From Dehalococcoidia bacterium (GTDB lineage Bacteria; Chloroflexota; Dehalococcoidia; GIF9; AB-539-J10), in the NCBI GenBank assembly GCA_003556385.1, contig PWRA01000012.1:1-46150 (forward strand): a DNA stretch of 46,150 bases, written 5' to 3'. The notes beneath the pieces are model-generated. The model was not told the DNA's origin, made no database searches, and saw only the letters and a list, made by a program, of their open reading frames with translations. The translations under genes and the position numbers were made by a program. Within the stretch, counting starts at the first letter, position 1. The number at the start of each line of letters is the position of its first letter. Below are positions 9,705-20,157 of the stretch, in pieces.

Positions 9705-10867
9705 AGAGGATAGCTGTCCTTGGCTCAACCGGTTCCATAGGGCGGCAGGCTCTGGATATAATCCACGCGCTGCCCGACCAACTCTGTGTAGCCGGTCTGG
9801 CGGGAGGCAGTAATCTCGAGCTACTGCAACGACAAATCGATGAGTTCCGCCCCGGGGTGTTCTACTCGTCGGTGAGGCTCGAGACGGGTTGCGGGGCCGA
9901 GTTCGTGTCGATGGAAGAAATGGTGAGCCACCCGGACGTTGACGTTGTGATCGTTGCCACCGCCGGCAAGGCAGGACTGAGCCCTACCCTGGCGGCTCTG
10001 AGGGCAGGCAAAACAGTCGCTCTGGCCAGCAAGGAGGTACTGGTGATGGCCGGCGAGATCGTCGTTCGCGAAGCAAGTCTCCACCAGGCTCACATTATCC
10101 CTGTCGATAGCGAGCATAGCGCCATCTGGCAATGCCTGCAGGGCGAAGACAGCAGGCCGCGGCGGCTGCTGCTAACCGCCTCCGGGGGGCCCTTCTACCG
10201 CTATTCGCAGTCACAACTGGCTAAGGTCACTCCCGAGCAGGCCCTCCGCCACCCGGTCTGGAAGATGGGAAGGAAAGTAACCATAGATTCGGCGACGCTC
10301 ATGAACAAGGGGCTGGAGGTGATCGAAGCTCACTGGCTTTTCTCTCTTCCTTTTGATAGTATTTCCGTGTTGGTCCATCCCCAGTCTATCGTCCATTCCA
10401 TGGTGGAGTTCACCGATGGTTCCCTGAAGGCTCAGCTTGGTCACCCCGATATGAGGTTGCCGATTCAGTACGCCCTTTCTTACCCTGAAAGGTGGACTAA
10501 CACGGAGTTGCCCCACCTTGATTGGAACAACGTACAGAATCTGAGTTTTGAGCCCGCGGACTATGACAGGTTTCCGGGTCTCAAGACAGCGGTGGATGCC
10601 GGCAAATCGGGCGGCACTTATCCGGCGGTGCTCTGTGCTGCCGATGAGGTAGCCGTCGATCTCTTTCTCAGCCACCGGATCAGTTTTACCGACATAGCAA
10701 GGGTTGGGCAGGGCGCGCTGGAGCACCATGAGAGTGTTGCCCATCCGTCTCTGGAGGACATCCTGGCCGCGGACGCATGGGCAAGAGGATATACTGAGCG
10801 GTTCTTCTCGTGTGACGGTGAAAGGCCTCGACACCGAACCGATGTCGAAGCCGGGAGGAGCAGATGA
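9701..10867 (+). CDS. dxr: 1-deoxy-D-xylulose 5-phosphate reductoisomerase
   Basis: MKRIAVLGSTGSIGRQALDII; TASGGPF; MGRKVTIDSATLMNKGLE. Confidence 0.97.
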   Translation: MKRIAVLGSTGSIGRQALDIIHALPDQLCVAGLAGGSNLELLQRQIDEFRPGVFYSSVRLETGCGAEFVSMEEMVSHPDVDVVIVATAGKAGLSPTLAALRAGKTVALASKEVLVMAGEIVVREASLHQAHIIPVDSEHSAIWQCLQGEDSRPRRLLLTASGGPFYRYSQSQLAKVTPEQALRHPVWKMGRKVTIDSATLMNKGLEVIEAHWLFSLPFDSISVLVHPQSIVHSMVEFTDGSLKAQLGHPDMRLPIQYALSYPERWTNTELPHLDWNNVQNLSFEPADYDRFPGLKTAVDAGKSGGTYPAVLCAADEVAVDLFLSHRISFTDIARVGQGALEHHESVAHPSLEDILAADAWARGYTERFFSCDGERPRHRTDVEAGRSR

Positions 10868-12171
10868 GTGTTGCTATTACGATAATCTTGTTTATCGCAG
10901 CCCTATTCGTGGCTATCTGTCTTCACGAACTCGGACACTTCATGAGTATGAGGCGTGCTGGGGTGAAGGTGGAGGAGTTCGGCATAGGGCTTCCGCCGCG
11001 GCTTCTCGGCATTAAACGAGGCGAGACCATATACTCGATAAATGCGATACCCGTGGGAGCGTTTGTCAGACCTGCCGGAGAAGACGACCCTGCGGTGCCC
11101 CGGGGTCTGGCCGGCAAGCGGCCCTGGACCAGACTGGGCATCTTCGTCGCGGGCCCACTGGCCAACATCCTGCTTGCCTTTGTACTCCTCAGTGCTTTCT
11201 ACGCGTTGCCCTATCTGGTCATCACAGGCAACGGAATCATGGTGCATTCTGTGGAGGAGGAGTCTCCCGCCGAAGGGGCCGGCATGCGGCCGGGCGATAT
11301 AATCCTCAGGGCAGACGGGTATGCTATCCGGAGGCCGCAGGATCTGCGTAACCGCATAGATGCGGTCGAAGAAGGAACTGAGATGACGTTCCTTGTGCAG
11401 AGGAACACAGAGGAGCAGCAGGTCAGGCTGACGCCCACGTTTGACCCGGCACAGGGTCGGCGCACGATTGGAGTCATCCTCTCCTGGAATATCATCACTC
11501 ACGTAGAGGAAGGGTCGCCGGCCGATGAGGCCGGCATCGGCCATGGAGACACGCTCCTGAGAGTCAACGGCGCGCCCGTGTATAACCAGCAAAGCCTGTC
11601 CAAGGTACTGGATGCTGCCCGGGAAGAACACATATCAGTGACCTTACAGAGGGATGGGGAGGTCGTCTCGGTCTCCCTCGACAATCGCAACTACCAGGAC
11701 CTGCCCGGTGTGGAGATCCGATGGGTGCCAGGGACTCAAAGCGAAGAAGAGAGGCGTCCTGTGTGGAGCGCGATTTATGCAGGGGCCAGTTACATCATTT
11801 TTCTGCCGGTGCTCATTGTGGAAGCAATTCCCTTGATCATAGAATCTCCCGATCTGGCGGTGGTGGGCCCGATAGGCGCCGGACAGTTGACTGTGGAGGC
11901 AGTAGATGTCCTGGGCTTCGGCGGCATACTCTTCATGGCCGGCTTGATTAGCCTCGGGATCGGTCTGTTCAACCTGCTCCCGATTCCGCCTCTGGATGGC
12001 GGCGGAATGCTGGTGGGGTTCATCGAAGGGATCAGGCGTGGCAGGCGTCTTTCGCGTCGGGCCGTGCGCCTGGCCTACACGGTCGGTACTGCGCTTCTCA
12101 TCGCACTGATCGTGGTTATCTTCTACCTTGATATCGAGCGTCTGATCGCCGGCAGGGGATTCGGACTATGA
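10864..12171 (+). CDS. rseP: RIP metalloprotease RseP with tandem PDZ domains
   Basis: HELGH motif; two PDZ-like repeats; FNLLPIPPLDGG. Confidence 0.95.
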   Translation: MSVAITIILFIAALFVAICLHELGHFMSMRRAGVKVEEFGIGLPPRLLGIKRGETIYSINAIPVGAFVRPAGEDDPAVPRGLAGKRPWTRLGIFVAGPLANILLAFVLLSAFYALPYLVITGNGIMVHSVEEESPAEGAGMRPGDIILRADGYAIRRPQDLRNRIDAVEEGTEMTFLVQRNTEEQQVRLTPTFDPAQGRRTIGVILSWNIITHVEEGSPADEAGIGHGDTLLRVNGAPVYNQQSLSKVLDAAREEHISVTLQRDGEVVSVSLDNRNYQDLPGVEIRWVPGTQSEEERRPVWSAIYAGASYIIFLPVLIVEAIPLIIESPDLAVVGPIGAGQLTVEAVDVLGFGGILFMAGLISLGIGLFNLLPIPPLDGGGMLVGFIEGIRRGRRLSRRAVRLAYTVGTALLIALIVVIFYLDIERLIAGRGFGL

Positions 12172-13235
12172 CCCGTCGAACCTCGATCCCCCTGAGAATG
12201 GGCGGAGTCGGTATCGGCGGTGACGCCCCCATAGTAGTGCAATCCATGGCCAAGACCGATACCCGTAATACGGCCGCTACCATAAGCCAGATCAGGGAGT
12301 TGGAAGAGTGTGGCTGTGAGCTCGTGAGAATGGCGGTTCCGGATCAGGAAGCGGCCGAGAGTTTGGCAACCATAAGGAAGAACGTCTCATTGCCCATTAT
12401 CGCCGATATCCACTTCGACTATCGTCTCGCTCTGGCGGCCCTGCAGTTCGGTGCGGCCGGACTGCGCCTGAATCCCGGCAACATCGGTGACAGGGGGCAG
12501 ATTGCGCAGGTGGTGACCGCCGCCAGAGAGAGAGAAGTGCCGATCCGCATAGGAGTGAACGCCGGCAGTTTGCCCGCCGGCTTCGAGCCCGGTGCTCCGA
12601 CGGTTGTGCGCATGGTCAACCTGGCTTTGGAGCAGATAAGGCTGATGGAAAGCCTGGACTTCGCTCTGCTAAAGGTGTCTCTCAAGGCTTTCGACGTTCC
12701 TTCTACCGTTCAGGCGTATCGCATGATCGCGGCCAGAATACCCTATCCCCTGCACCTGGGCATCACGGAGGCGGGACTCCCACGGACAGGCGTGATACGG
12801 AGCGCGTTAGGAATCGGGATACTACTCTATGAAGGGATCGGCGATACCATACGCGTCTCACTCACCGCTCATCCCCGCGAGGAGGTATTCGTTGCCTACG
12901 AGATCCTGAAGAGCCTGGGGCTGCGTCAGAGAGGACCAATGCTGGTGAGTTGCCCGTCCTGCGGCCGGGCTGAAGTTGATATCATCGCCCTGGCTGAGGC
13001 GGTGAGCAGGCGTCTTGACAGGACAAGCACGCCTGTCAAGGTCGCCGTCATGGGTTGCGTTGTCAACGGCCCCGGCGAAGCCAGGGACGCCGACGTAGGC
13101 ATTGCGTGCGGGAAAGGAAAAGGTGTCGTATTCAAGAAGGGAGAGGTCGTCGGCACAGCAAGCGAGCAGGACCTCCTCGAGGCCCTGATGGCGGAGGTGA
13201 ACTCCCTCGGAACGACAGAACAGGAGCAAGGGTAG
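12168..13235 (+). CDS. ispG: (E)-4-hydroxy-3-methylbut-2-enyl-diphosphate synthase
   Basis: VQSMAKTDTRN...RLNPGNIGD...CPSCGR...GCVVNGPGEA. Confidence 0.97.
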   Translation: MTRRTSIPLRMGGVGIGGDAPIVVQSMAKTDTRNTAATISQIRELEECGCELVRMAVPDQEAAESLATIRKNVSLPIIADIHFDYRLALAALQFGAAGLRLNPGNIGDRGQIAQVVTAAREREVPIRIGVNAGSLPAGFEPGAPTVVRMVNLALEQIRLMESLDFALLKVSLKAFDVPSTVQAYRMIAARIPYPLHLGITEAGLPRTGVIRSALGIGILLYEGIGDTIRVSLTAHPREEVFVAYEILKSLGLRQRGPMLVSCPSCGRAEVDIIALAEAVSRRLDRTSTPVKVAVMGCVVNGPGEARDADVGIACGKGKGVVFKKGEVVGTASEQDLLEALMAEVNSLGTTEQEQG

Positions 13236-13240
13236 GCGGT

Positions 13241-14998
13241 ATGCGTTTTTCTAAGCTTTTTGGGAAGACATTGCGGCAGGCCCCGGCCGAAGCAGAGAGC
13301 ATAAGCCACCAGTTATTGCTGAGGACCGGGATGATTGCCCAGGAGGCTGCCGGAATCTACTCCTATCTACCTTTGGGCTGGCGGGTTCTCAGGAAGATTG
13401 AGCAGATAATAAGGGAGGAAATGGACAAGGCCGGCGGGCAGGAGTTGCTGCTGCCTGTGTTGCAGCCTTTTGAGTTCTGGCAGCAGTCAGGGCGCAACGT
13501 TGCCTTTGGCGAATCACTCTTCACCATGACCGACCGCCGAAAACGGATACTTGCGCTGGGACCCACCCACGAAGAAGTGGTTGCCGACCTCGTTAGTCGC
13601 TATGTTCAGAGTTACCGCGACCTGCCTCTACTCCTCTATCAAATACAGACCAAGCTTCGCGACGAGCCCCGACCCCGCGGCGGCTTGCTGAGGGTCCGGG
13701 AGTTCATAATGAAGGATCTCTACAGTCTGGATGCCGACGAATCCGGCCTCGACGAAAGCTACAGGCTGGTGAGCCAGGCGTACCGCAATGTCTATGCCCG
13801 CATGGACTTGCCGACTTTGATGATCGAGGCCGACAGCGGCGCCATAGGGGGCAAGGAATCTCACGAGTTCATGGTCCTTAGCGAGACCGGAGAAGACGAG
13901 ATCATCCACTGCGCCGCCTGCGGATATGCTGCAAATGCAGAGAAGGCGGAGTTCAATAAGGCGGTGGAGAGTGACGCCGGGGCAGCACCGAGCCCCGGGT
14001 CCGGTGCAGGAAACCCTCGGGAGCTTCTTCCCATGGAAGAGATAGCTACGCCGGAGGCCAGGACTATTGTGCAGGTGGCGGACCTGGTCGATGTGCCGAC
14101 AACCGAGACCCTGAAGTCGGTGTTCTATGTGGCTGGCGGAGAATTCTTGATCGTCGTGATACGCGGCGACCTCGACATCAACGAGACGAAACTGACGAAC
14201 GCTCTGAAGTGCTCCGACCTCCGGTTGGCCACGGAAGACGAGGTGAGCAAGAGCGGCCTGGTCGCCGGCTTTGCCTCGCCTGTAGGTCTGAAGGGAGTAC
14301 GGGTCGTCGCCGACGATTCGGTGAAGTCACGCGCTCACTTCATCACCGGTGCCAACAAGTCGGGATACCACCTCAGAAACATCAACTATCCCAGAGATTT
14401 CCAGGCTGATGTGGTGGCCGACGTCGCCCTCGCTCGAACCGGGCACCGCTGCCCGCGATGTCGGAGTGAGCTATCTTCGGTTCGAGGCATAGAAGTAGGG
14501 CATGTGTTCAAGCTTGGCACGTTTATCAGTGAGAGGTTCGGGGCATCATTCCTGGACAGGGACGGCGGATCCCGACCGGTCATCATGGGGTCCTACGGCA
14601 TTGGACTGGGCCGGCTGCTGGCGGCCGTAGTGGAACAAAGCCACGATGACAAAGGGATCATCTGGCCACAATCTATCGCCCCGTATCAGGTCTGCCTTTG
14701 CTCTCTGCATGCGGACCGGGCCGAGATCTCCGCAGCGGCGGAGCAGATCTATGAAGACCTGCAACAGTCGGGCCTGGAGGTGCTCTTCGATGATCGTATT
14801 GATTCGCCGGGGGTCAAGTTCAACGACGCCGACCTCCTGGGCATTCCACTCCGCTTGACCTTATCGCCGCGCACCTTAGAGAGCCGGAGCGTGGAGGCGA
14901 AGCGTCGCACCGAGAAGGAATCCCGGCTTCTGCCCTTTGAGGATCTGACGAGACAGGTGACGAGTCTTCTGGCAGAGACTAGGGAGTCTCAACCTTAG
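13241..14998 (+). CDS. proS: Prolyl-tRNA synthetase (type with editing insertion)
   Basis: MRFSKLFGKTLRQAP...; class II motifs; GPTHEEV; INS editing domain; start moved to ATG at 13241. Confidence 0.96.
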   Translation: MRFSKLFGKTLRQAPAEAESISHQLLLRTGMIAQEAAGIYSYLPLGWRVLRKIEQIIREEMDKAGGQELLLPVLQPFEFWQQSGRNVAFGESLFTMTDRRKRILALGPTHEEVVADLVSRYVQSYRDLPLLLYQIQTKLRDEPRPRGGLLRVREFIMKDLYSLDADESGLDESYRLVSQAYRNVYARMDLPTLMIEADSGAIGGKESHEFMVLSETGEDEIIHCAACGYAANAEKAEFNKAVESDAGAAPSPGSGAGNPRELLPMEEIATPEARTIVQVADLVDVPTTETLKSVFYVAGGEFLIVVIRGDLDINETKLTNALKCSDLRLATEDEVSKSGLVAGFASPVGLKGVRVVADDSVKSRAHFITGANKSGYHLRNINYPRDFQADVVADVALARTGHRCPRCRSELSSVRGIEVGHVFKLGTFISERFGASFLDRDGGSRPVIMGSYGIGLGRLLAAVVEQSHDDKGIIWPQSIAPYQVCLCSLHADRAEISAAAEQIYEDLQQSGLEVLFDDRIDSPGVKFNDADLLGIPLRLTLSPRTLESRSVEAKRRTEKESRLLPFEDLTRQVTSLLAETRESQP

Positions 14999-15110
14999 TC
15001 TAGTTGGCCTGCCCTGCCGGCCGAGCAGCACGGAACGTCAAACCATACTGAGGACAAAGAAGAACTGAACCCCAACACAGACGCAGCCTTTCTTGCGCTT
15101 CTTCAGTGAA

Positions 15111-17564
15111 CTACCGTCGCAGGGTCGCGCCGGTCTCCTGGTGCAGTATGTCAAGCATCTGCTGCTCGACGTTGTCTACTTCATCGTCGGTCAAGGTGTG
15201 GCTAAGCGACTGATAGATGATCCGTATGGCGAAGGACTTCTTCCCTGCGGGCACCTGCTCTCCGCGATAGAGATCGAATAGAGTGACCTTAGTCACCAGC
15301 GGAAAGGCCCGGATTATGCTCTCCATTGTGTGATAGCTCACCTGTTCATCTACCACCAACGCAATGTCGCGGCTGACGCCGGGAAACCGGGGAATGGGGC
15401 GATATCTCCTGGTCCTGCTCATCCGCGGCAGCAGTCTCTCGAGGTCGAGTTCCATGATGAACACGGTGTCCGAGAGATCGAAGGCCTGCGCGACTTTGGG
15501 ATGTATCTCACCCACGATGCCTATTCTGTCGTCGTCAACGAGTATCTCAGCCCCTCTGCCCGGGAACAGAGTTTCGTCGTCGCTAACACGAAAGCCTACG
15601 TTTATCCCCCATCCGTTCAGGACGTTTTCCACCACTCCCTTGGCGTCAAAGAAATCCAGCATCTCTTGCCCGGCATGCCACGATAATCCAGACCTGGGAC
15701 CCCCCAGGGCAGCACACAGCATCTCGTCTTCTCGGGGTAGCCGCTCATCATTGTGAGGTCGCTTAACTTCATCGGTGGCGGGCTGCCGCGGGTTGAACAC
15801 CTTGCCGATCTCGAAGACCCTTATGCCTGCCGACTCGAACTTCTGGTTGTGTGCCAGTGTAGCCAGAACGCCGGCCCGCAAGCCGGTACGCAGGTATTCT
15901 TGTTCTCTTGTCATCGGGTTAGCCACCTTCAGTGGCGGAGTCTCCAACTCCATTCGGGGGGATAGCTTCTGGAGTCTTTCCAGGCTGACCAGGGGATAGG
16001 TGAGTATCTCCTGAAAGCCGAGGCCGACCAGAGCATCACGCAAACTTCGCCTGAGGCTGCTTCGGAGGGAGGCCGGAGACGATCTCAACTGCTGTCGGGG
16101 CAGGGCAGAACTCAGCCTCGTAACAGGAATCCTCTCATAACCTATGATGCGCACTATCTCCTCCACCAGATCGGGAGCGCATCTGATGTCGCTCCGCCAA
16201 TACGGTACCGACACCGCAATCCGCGAACCCCGGTCGACCTCCCTGCACTCAAAGCCCAGAGACCTCAACACCTTGAGCATCTCGTCAACATCGACCTCCA
16301 GACCCGAGAGACGTGCCACCTCGCGGACCGGAAGTACTACTGACTCGTATTCGCGCTTGCCGGGGTACACATCGACCACACCTCCGGCCGCTGCACCGCC
16401 GGCTACTTCAAGCAGGAGTTGAGTGGCCCGTCTCAAAGGCTCAGGCGGAAGATCGCTACTGAGTCCCTTCTCAAAGCGCACCGAGGCCTCGCTCCGCAAC
16501 TGAAGACGCTCACACCCGCGACGAATGGCGACCTGGTTGAAGTTCGCAGATTCCAGAAGGACGGCTTCAGTTGCCTCGGTAACCTCAGAAGCTCCACTGC
16601 CCATGATTCCGGCAACGGCAATCGCCTCCTCCTCGTCTGCGATGACCAGCATGTCGGGATCCAGACGACGTTCCGTTCCATCGAGGGTAGTTATGGTCTC
16701 AGCAGGTGCGGCTCTGCGGACCACGACTTGCCGGCCCTTCAGTCTGTGATAGTCAAACGCGTGAAGGGGCTGGCCGTACTCCAGCATGACATAGTTGGTG
16801 ACGTCAACAACGCTGTTTACAGGACGCATGCCATAGCTGTTCAAGCGTTGCTGTAGCCAGCCCGGAGAGCTGCCTACCTTAACCCCGAGGATCAAAGTGG
16901 CACAGTACCTGGGGCACAGGTCGGGCGCACTGACGCTAACAGAGACCAGAGAATCTATACGCTGCTCCGATTCCTGGTAGCCAACGGACGGCGGACGGAG
17001 CGGCGCCCCGGTGAGAGCAGCGACTTCGCGGGCAATGCCGATCACCGACAAGCAATCGGGCCGGTTAGGGGTTATGTCAAGATCAAGAATCGTATCACCC
17101 AGATAATCACCGAGAGGGGCGCCTACCGGCGCGTCCAACGGCAAGACCAGAATACTCTCATGATCATCGGAAATACCAAGTTCCTTCTCGGAGCAAACCA
17201 TGCCCTCGGAGACTACGCCGCGGATTCTTGCGGGCTTGAGGGACACGGTTTGCCCGGTGCGGCCGTCTATGAGCCGGCCTCCTACGCGCGCGAACGGCAC
17301 CCTCTGGCCAACGCGAATATTGGGGGCTCCGCAAACCACGGTGAATCCCCCACCACCCAGGTCAACTGTAGCCAGCGTAAGCCGGTCGGCATGGGGATGA
17401 GGTGTGAGATCTGTCACCTCCCCTACCACCACATTGTCCCAGGCTTGGCCCACCGACTCTACGGCACTGAGTTCAAGGCCGGCTATGGTTAGTTTGTTGC
17501 CCAACTCCAGCGCTGAAAGTGTTATGTCAACATACTCACCTAGCCACTTGAGCGAGACCTTCAT
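15111..17564 (-). CDS. pheT: Phenylalanyl-tRNA synthetase beta subunit
   Basis: MKVSLKWLGEYVDI...; tRNA-binding, B5 and FDX-ACB regions; next to pheS. Confidence 0.97.
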   Translation of the reverse strand: MKVSLKWLGEYVDITLSALELGNKLTIAGLELSAVESVGQAWDNVVVGEVTDLTPHPHADRLTLATVDLGGGGFTVVCGAPNIRVGQRVPFARVGGRLIDGRTGQTVSLKPARIRGVVSEGMVCSEKELGISDDHESILVLPLDAPVGAPLGDYLGDTILDLDITPNRPDCLSVIGIAREVAALTGAPLRPPSVGYQESEQRIDSLVSVSVSAPDLCPRYCATLILGVKVGSSPGWLQQRLNSYGMRPVNSVVDVTNYVMLEYGQPLHAFDYHRLKGRQVVVRRAAPAETITTLDGTERRLDPDMLVIADEEEAIAVAGIMGSGASEVTEATEAVLLESANFNQVAIRRGCERLQLRSEASVRFEKGLSSDLPPEPLRRATQLLLEVAGGAAAGGVVDVYPGKREYESVVLPVREVARLSGLEVDVDEMLKVLRSLGFECREVDRGSRIAVSVPYWRSDIRCAPDLVEEIVRIIGYERIPVTRLSSALPRQQLRSSPASLRSSLRRSLRDALVGLGFQEILTYPLVSLERLQKLSPRMELETPPLKVANPMTREQEYLRTGLRAGVLATLAHNQKFESAGIRVFEIGKVFNPRQPATDEVKRPHNDERLPREDEMLCAALGGPRSGLSWHAGQEMLDFFDAKGVVENVLNGWGINVGFRVSDDETLFPGRGAEILVDDDRIGIVGEIHPKVAQAFDLSDTVFIMELDLERLLPRMSRTRRYRPIPRFPGVSRDIALVVDEQVSYHTMESIIRAFPLVTKVTLFDLYRGEQVPAGKKSFAIRIIYQSLSHTLTDDEVDNVEQQMLDILHQETGATLRR

Positions 17565-17580
17565 GTCATCACCTTGAACT

Positions 17581-18615
17581 CTAGAATTGCCTCAAGAACC
17601 TGAGGTCATTGTTATAGAAGAGGCGTATGTCATCGACGCCGTATCTGAGCATAGGCAATCGCTCAACTCCCATCCCGAAGGCGAAGCCGCTGTAGATATC
17701 GGGGTCGATGCCGACTCGCGCCAGTACGTCCGGATGGACCATCCCGGCCCCCAGTATTTCGATCCACCCGCTATGGCCACACAATCGGCAGCCGGCGCCG
17801 GCGCAGGCCAGACATTCGATGGCCATCTCAGCCCCTGGCTCCACAAACGGGAAGTAGTCACACCGGAAGCGTACCTTCCTCTCATCTCCGAACAGGCAGC
17901 GGCAGAACTCAAGCAGAGTGCCTTTTAGATCGGCCATAGTGATGTTCGTGTCCACAGCCAGACCTTCAACCTGGAAGAAGATCGATTCGTGAGTGGCGTC
18001 AGTCGCTTCGTATCTGTAGGCCCTCCCCGGCACTATGACCCTTATGGGCGGGCGCTCTCTCTCCATCAACCTGATCTGCATCGGCGACGTGTGAGTACGC
18101 AATAGTGTAGTCTCTTCTCCCCCACCTGTCTCTACCCACAGTGTGGCAAACATCTCACGCGCTGGATGGTGCGGAGGAATGTTCAGGGCTTCGAAATTGT
18201 AGTATTCCAACTCCACCTCGGGACCCTCAATCGTCTGAAAGCCCATATTACCGAAAATCTCGCAGATCTCGTTGATCGTCTGCGTAATGGGGTGAAGACC
18301 ACCGATGGGATAAGGTCGGCCGGGCAAGGTCACGTCCAACTGCCGGGATTTCAAAGGAGAGGCCAGGAGAGCTTCCTGCAGTTGTCTCTCTTTCTCGCTA
18401 AGGCCTGACTCTAAAGCTGTTTTGACTTCGTTAGCCTGTGCGCCCGCCCTCCGCCTTTCTTCCGCGGGCAGGGTAGCCAGCGAACGCAGGATTTGGATCA
18501 GGGCGCTCTTCTTACCCAGGTGACGGACACGCCACAGCTCCAACCCTCGAAGACTATCGACTTCGCTTAGCTCGCTAAGAGCTTGAGTGCGGAGACCTTT
18601 GAGTTGATCCAGCAT
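17581..18615 (-). CDS. pheS: Phenylalanyl-tRNA synthetase alpha subunit
   Basis: [42 protein letters not shown]. Confidence 0.97.
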   Translation of the reverse strand: MLDQLKGLRTQALSELSEVDSLRGLELWRVRHLGKKSALIQILRSLATLPAEERRRAGAQANEVKTALESGLSEKERQLQEALLASPLKSRQLDVTLPGRPYPIGGLHPITQTINEICEIFGNMGFQTIEGPEVELEYYNFEALNIPPHHPAREMFATLWVETGGGEETTLLRTHTSPMQIRLMERERPPIRVIVPGRAYRYEATDATHESIFFQVEGLAVDTNITMADLKGTLLEFCRCLFGDERKVRFRCDYFPFVEPGAEMAIECLACAGAGCRLCGHSGWIEILGAGMVHPDVLARVGIDPDIYSGFAFGMGVERLPMLRYGVDDIRLFYNNDLRFLRQF

Positions 18616-18686
18616 TGGATGTCTGGCGGTGTCGTCCTTGTCCGCAATACCCGGTATTCGCGGGCGTTGTGTCAGTGCCGGCGGGA

Positions 18687-19040
18687 CTAATCGGCCTCAG
18701 TCACCGAGGCAATCAATGCGCCGAAGCCTTCAGGGTCTCTCACCGCCATCTCAGCTAACATCTTGCGGTTGATCTCTATGTTGGATTGTCTCAGCCTTGC
18801 CACAAACTGACTGTAAGTGAGTCCTCTGGCCCGCACGGCGGCGTTGATGCGGGTGATCCAAAGCTGCCTGAAGTCACCCTTTCGCTCGCGACGATGTCTA
18901 TAGGAATAGTCGAGCGCATGCAGCATGGACTCATGAGCCGTTCTGTAGCGGTTATGTCTGGCTGCTCGATGCCCTTTGGTCAGCTCAAGCACTTTCTTGT
19001 GTCGTCTGTGGGTGACCTTCCCACTCCTAGCTCTTGGCAA
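18687..19040 (-). CDS. rplT: 50S ribosomal protein L20
   Basis: [35 protein letters not shown]. Confidence 0.98.
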   Translation of the reverse strand: MPRARSGKVTHRRHKKVLELTKGHRAARHNRYRTAHESMLHALDYSYRHRRERKGDFRQLWITRINAAVRARGLTYSQFVARLRQSNIEINRKMLAEMAVRDPEGFGALIASVTEAD

Positions 19041-19057
19041 GATTCCTCCTTTGGGCG

Positions 19058-19378
19058 CTACCCGTTATCGGTCCTCATTCTGCCGGCAACATAGTAGACT
19101 GCTATCAATGCAGTGCCAACAAACAGACTGATAAGCCCCGGTATACCTGCTATTCTGCCTACCTCGAAGACGAAGGCAGTGATGATCCCCGCAATACCCA
19201 CGCCTGTCAGTATGGCACCGACAAGCAGCAATACCCAGCCTGGGCGCGCTGATGGCTGATCTGGCTGGTATAGCCCTTTCTCGATCAAGGCTCTGTCCCT
19301 TCTGTATTCAGTCCAGATCGACAGCAACGGTATCAAGAAGACAAAGACTATTGCTACGATCGGTACTAAGATCTCCAT
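19058..19378 (-). CDS. Small membrane protein (DUF6249-like)
   Basis: 106 aa; N-terminal TM, EYRRDRALIEKGLYQP cytoplasmic segment, two further TM stretches; lies between rpmI and rplT. Confidence 0.65.
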   Translation of the reverse strand: MEILVPIVAIVFVFLIPLLSIWTEYRRDRALIEKGLYQPDQPSARPGWVLLLVGAILTGVGIAGIITAFVFEVGRIAGIPGLISLFVGTALIAVYYVAGRMRTDNG

Positions 19379-19403
19379 GTTTGTCCTGCTCTATATGCGA
19401 CCG

Positions 19404-19601
19404 CTATCTATAAGGCAAAAGCCTGCCGACCCTCTTCCTGTCCGCTGGAGAGACCCGAAGCGTCTCGTCGTAGAGGCGCTTGGTTCTCGGAGCCTTCTTC
19501 CGTCTGAGGTGGCTCTTACCGCACTTAGTCCGCATCAGCCTCCCGGAGCCTGTCGTATGGAAGCGGCTCTTTGCCCCTTTATGTGTTTTCAGTTTTGGCA
19601 T
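19404..19601 (-). CDS. rpmI: 50S ribosomal protein L35
   Basis: MPKLKTHKGAKSRFHTTGSGRLMRTKCGKSHLRRKK. Confidence 0.98.
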   Translation of the reverse strand: MPKLKTHKGAKSRFHTTGSGRLMRTKCGKSHLRRKKAPRTKRLYDETLRVSPADRKRVGRLLPYR

Positions 19602-20157
19602 CTGTTTCTGTCTCCTTGGATTTTTTCAGAGAAACTGGCGCAAGGACCAGGGAAATACTCCTCTGCTCGGTAGCCGTGCTGCTTACCACGGCCAGGTCCT
19701 TCGAGGCCTCGGCCACTTCGCGTAACACCTTCCAACCCAGTTCAGGATAGATGATTTCGCGCCCTCTAAATCTCAACAGTAACTTCACTTTATTGCCTTG
19801 CTCCAGGAGTTTCCTCGTGGTCTTAATCTTCGCCTGCAGATCATGCTCCTCTATCTTCGGTCTTAGTCGGACCTCCCTGAGTAAGCCCACCCGCTGGCCT
19901 CTCTTGGCCTTCCGCTCTTTCTTCGTCTGCTCATATTTGTACTTGCCATAATCAAGAAGCCGACATACCGGGGGATTCCCTGTTGCTACCTGGACCAGAT
20001 CGAGACCTCGCTCCTGAGCAGCTTGTAGCGCTTTTGGCAGGGGGAGCACACCGAGCTGTTTCCCGTCTTCACCTATAAGACGAACCTCTCTGGCTCTGAT
20101 TCTCCTGTTGGTGGGTACGTCTCTAACTATACTCTTTCTCCCCCGCACGGTATTCAC
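19579..20157 (-). CDS. infC: Translation initiation factor IF-3
   Basis: RDVPTNRRIRAREVRLIGEDGKQLGVLPL; GTG start overlapping thrS stop. Confidence 0.97.
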   Translation of the reverse strand: MNTVRGRKSIVRDVPTNRRIRAREVRLIGEDGKQLGVLPLPKALQAAQERGLDLVQVATGNPPVCRLLDYGKYKYEQTKKERKAKRGQRVGLLREVRLRPKIEEHDLQAKIKTTRKLLEQGNKVKLLLRFRGREIIYPELGWKVLREVAEASKDLAVVSSTATEQRSISLVLAPVSLKKSKETETDAKTENT

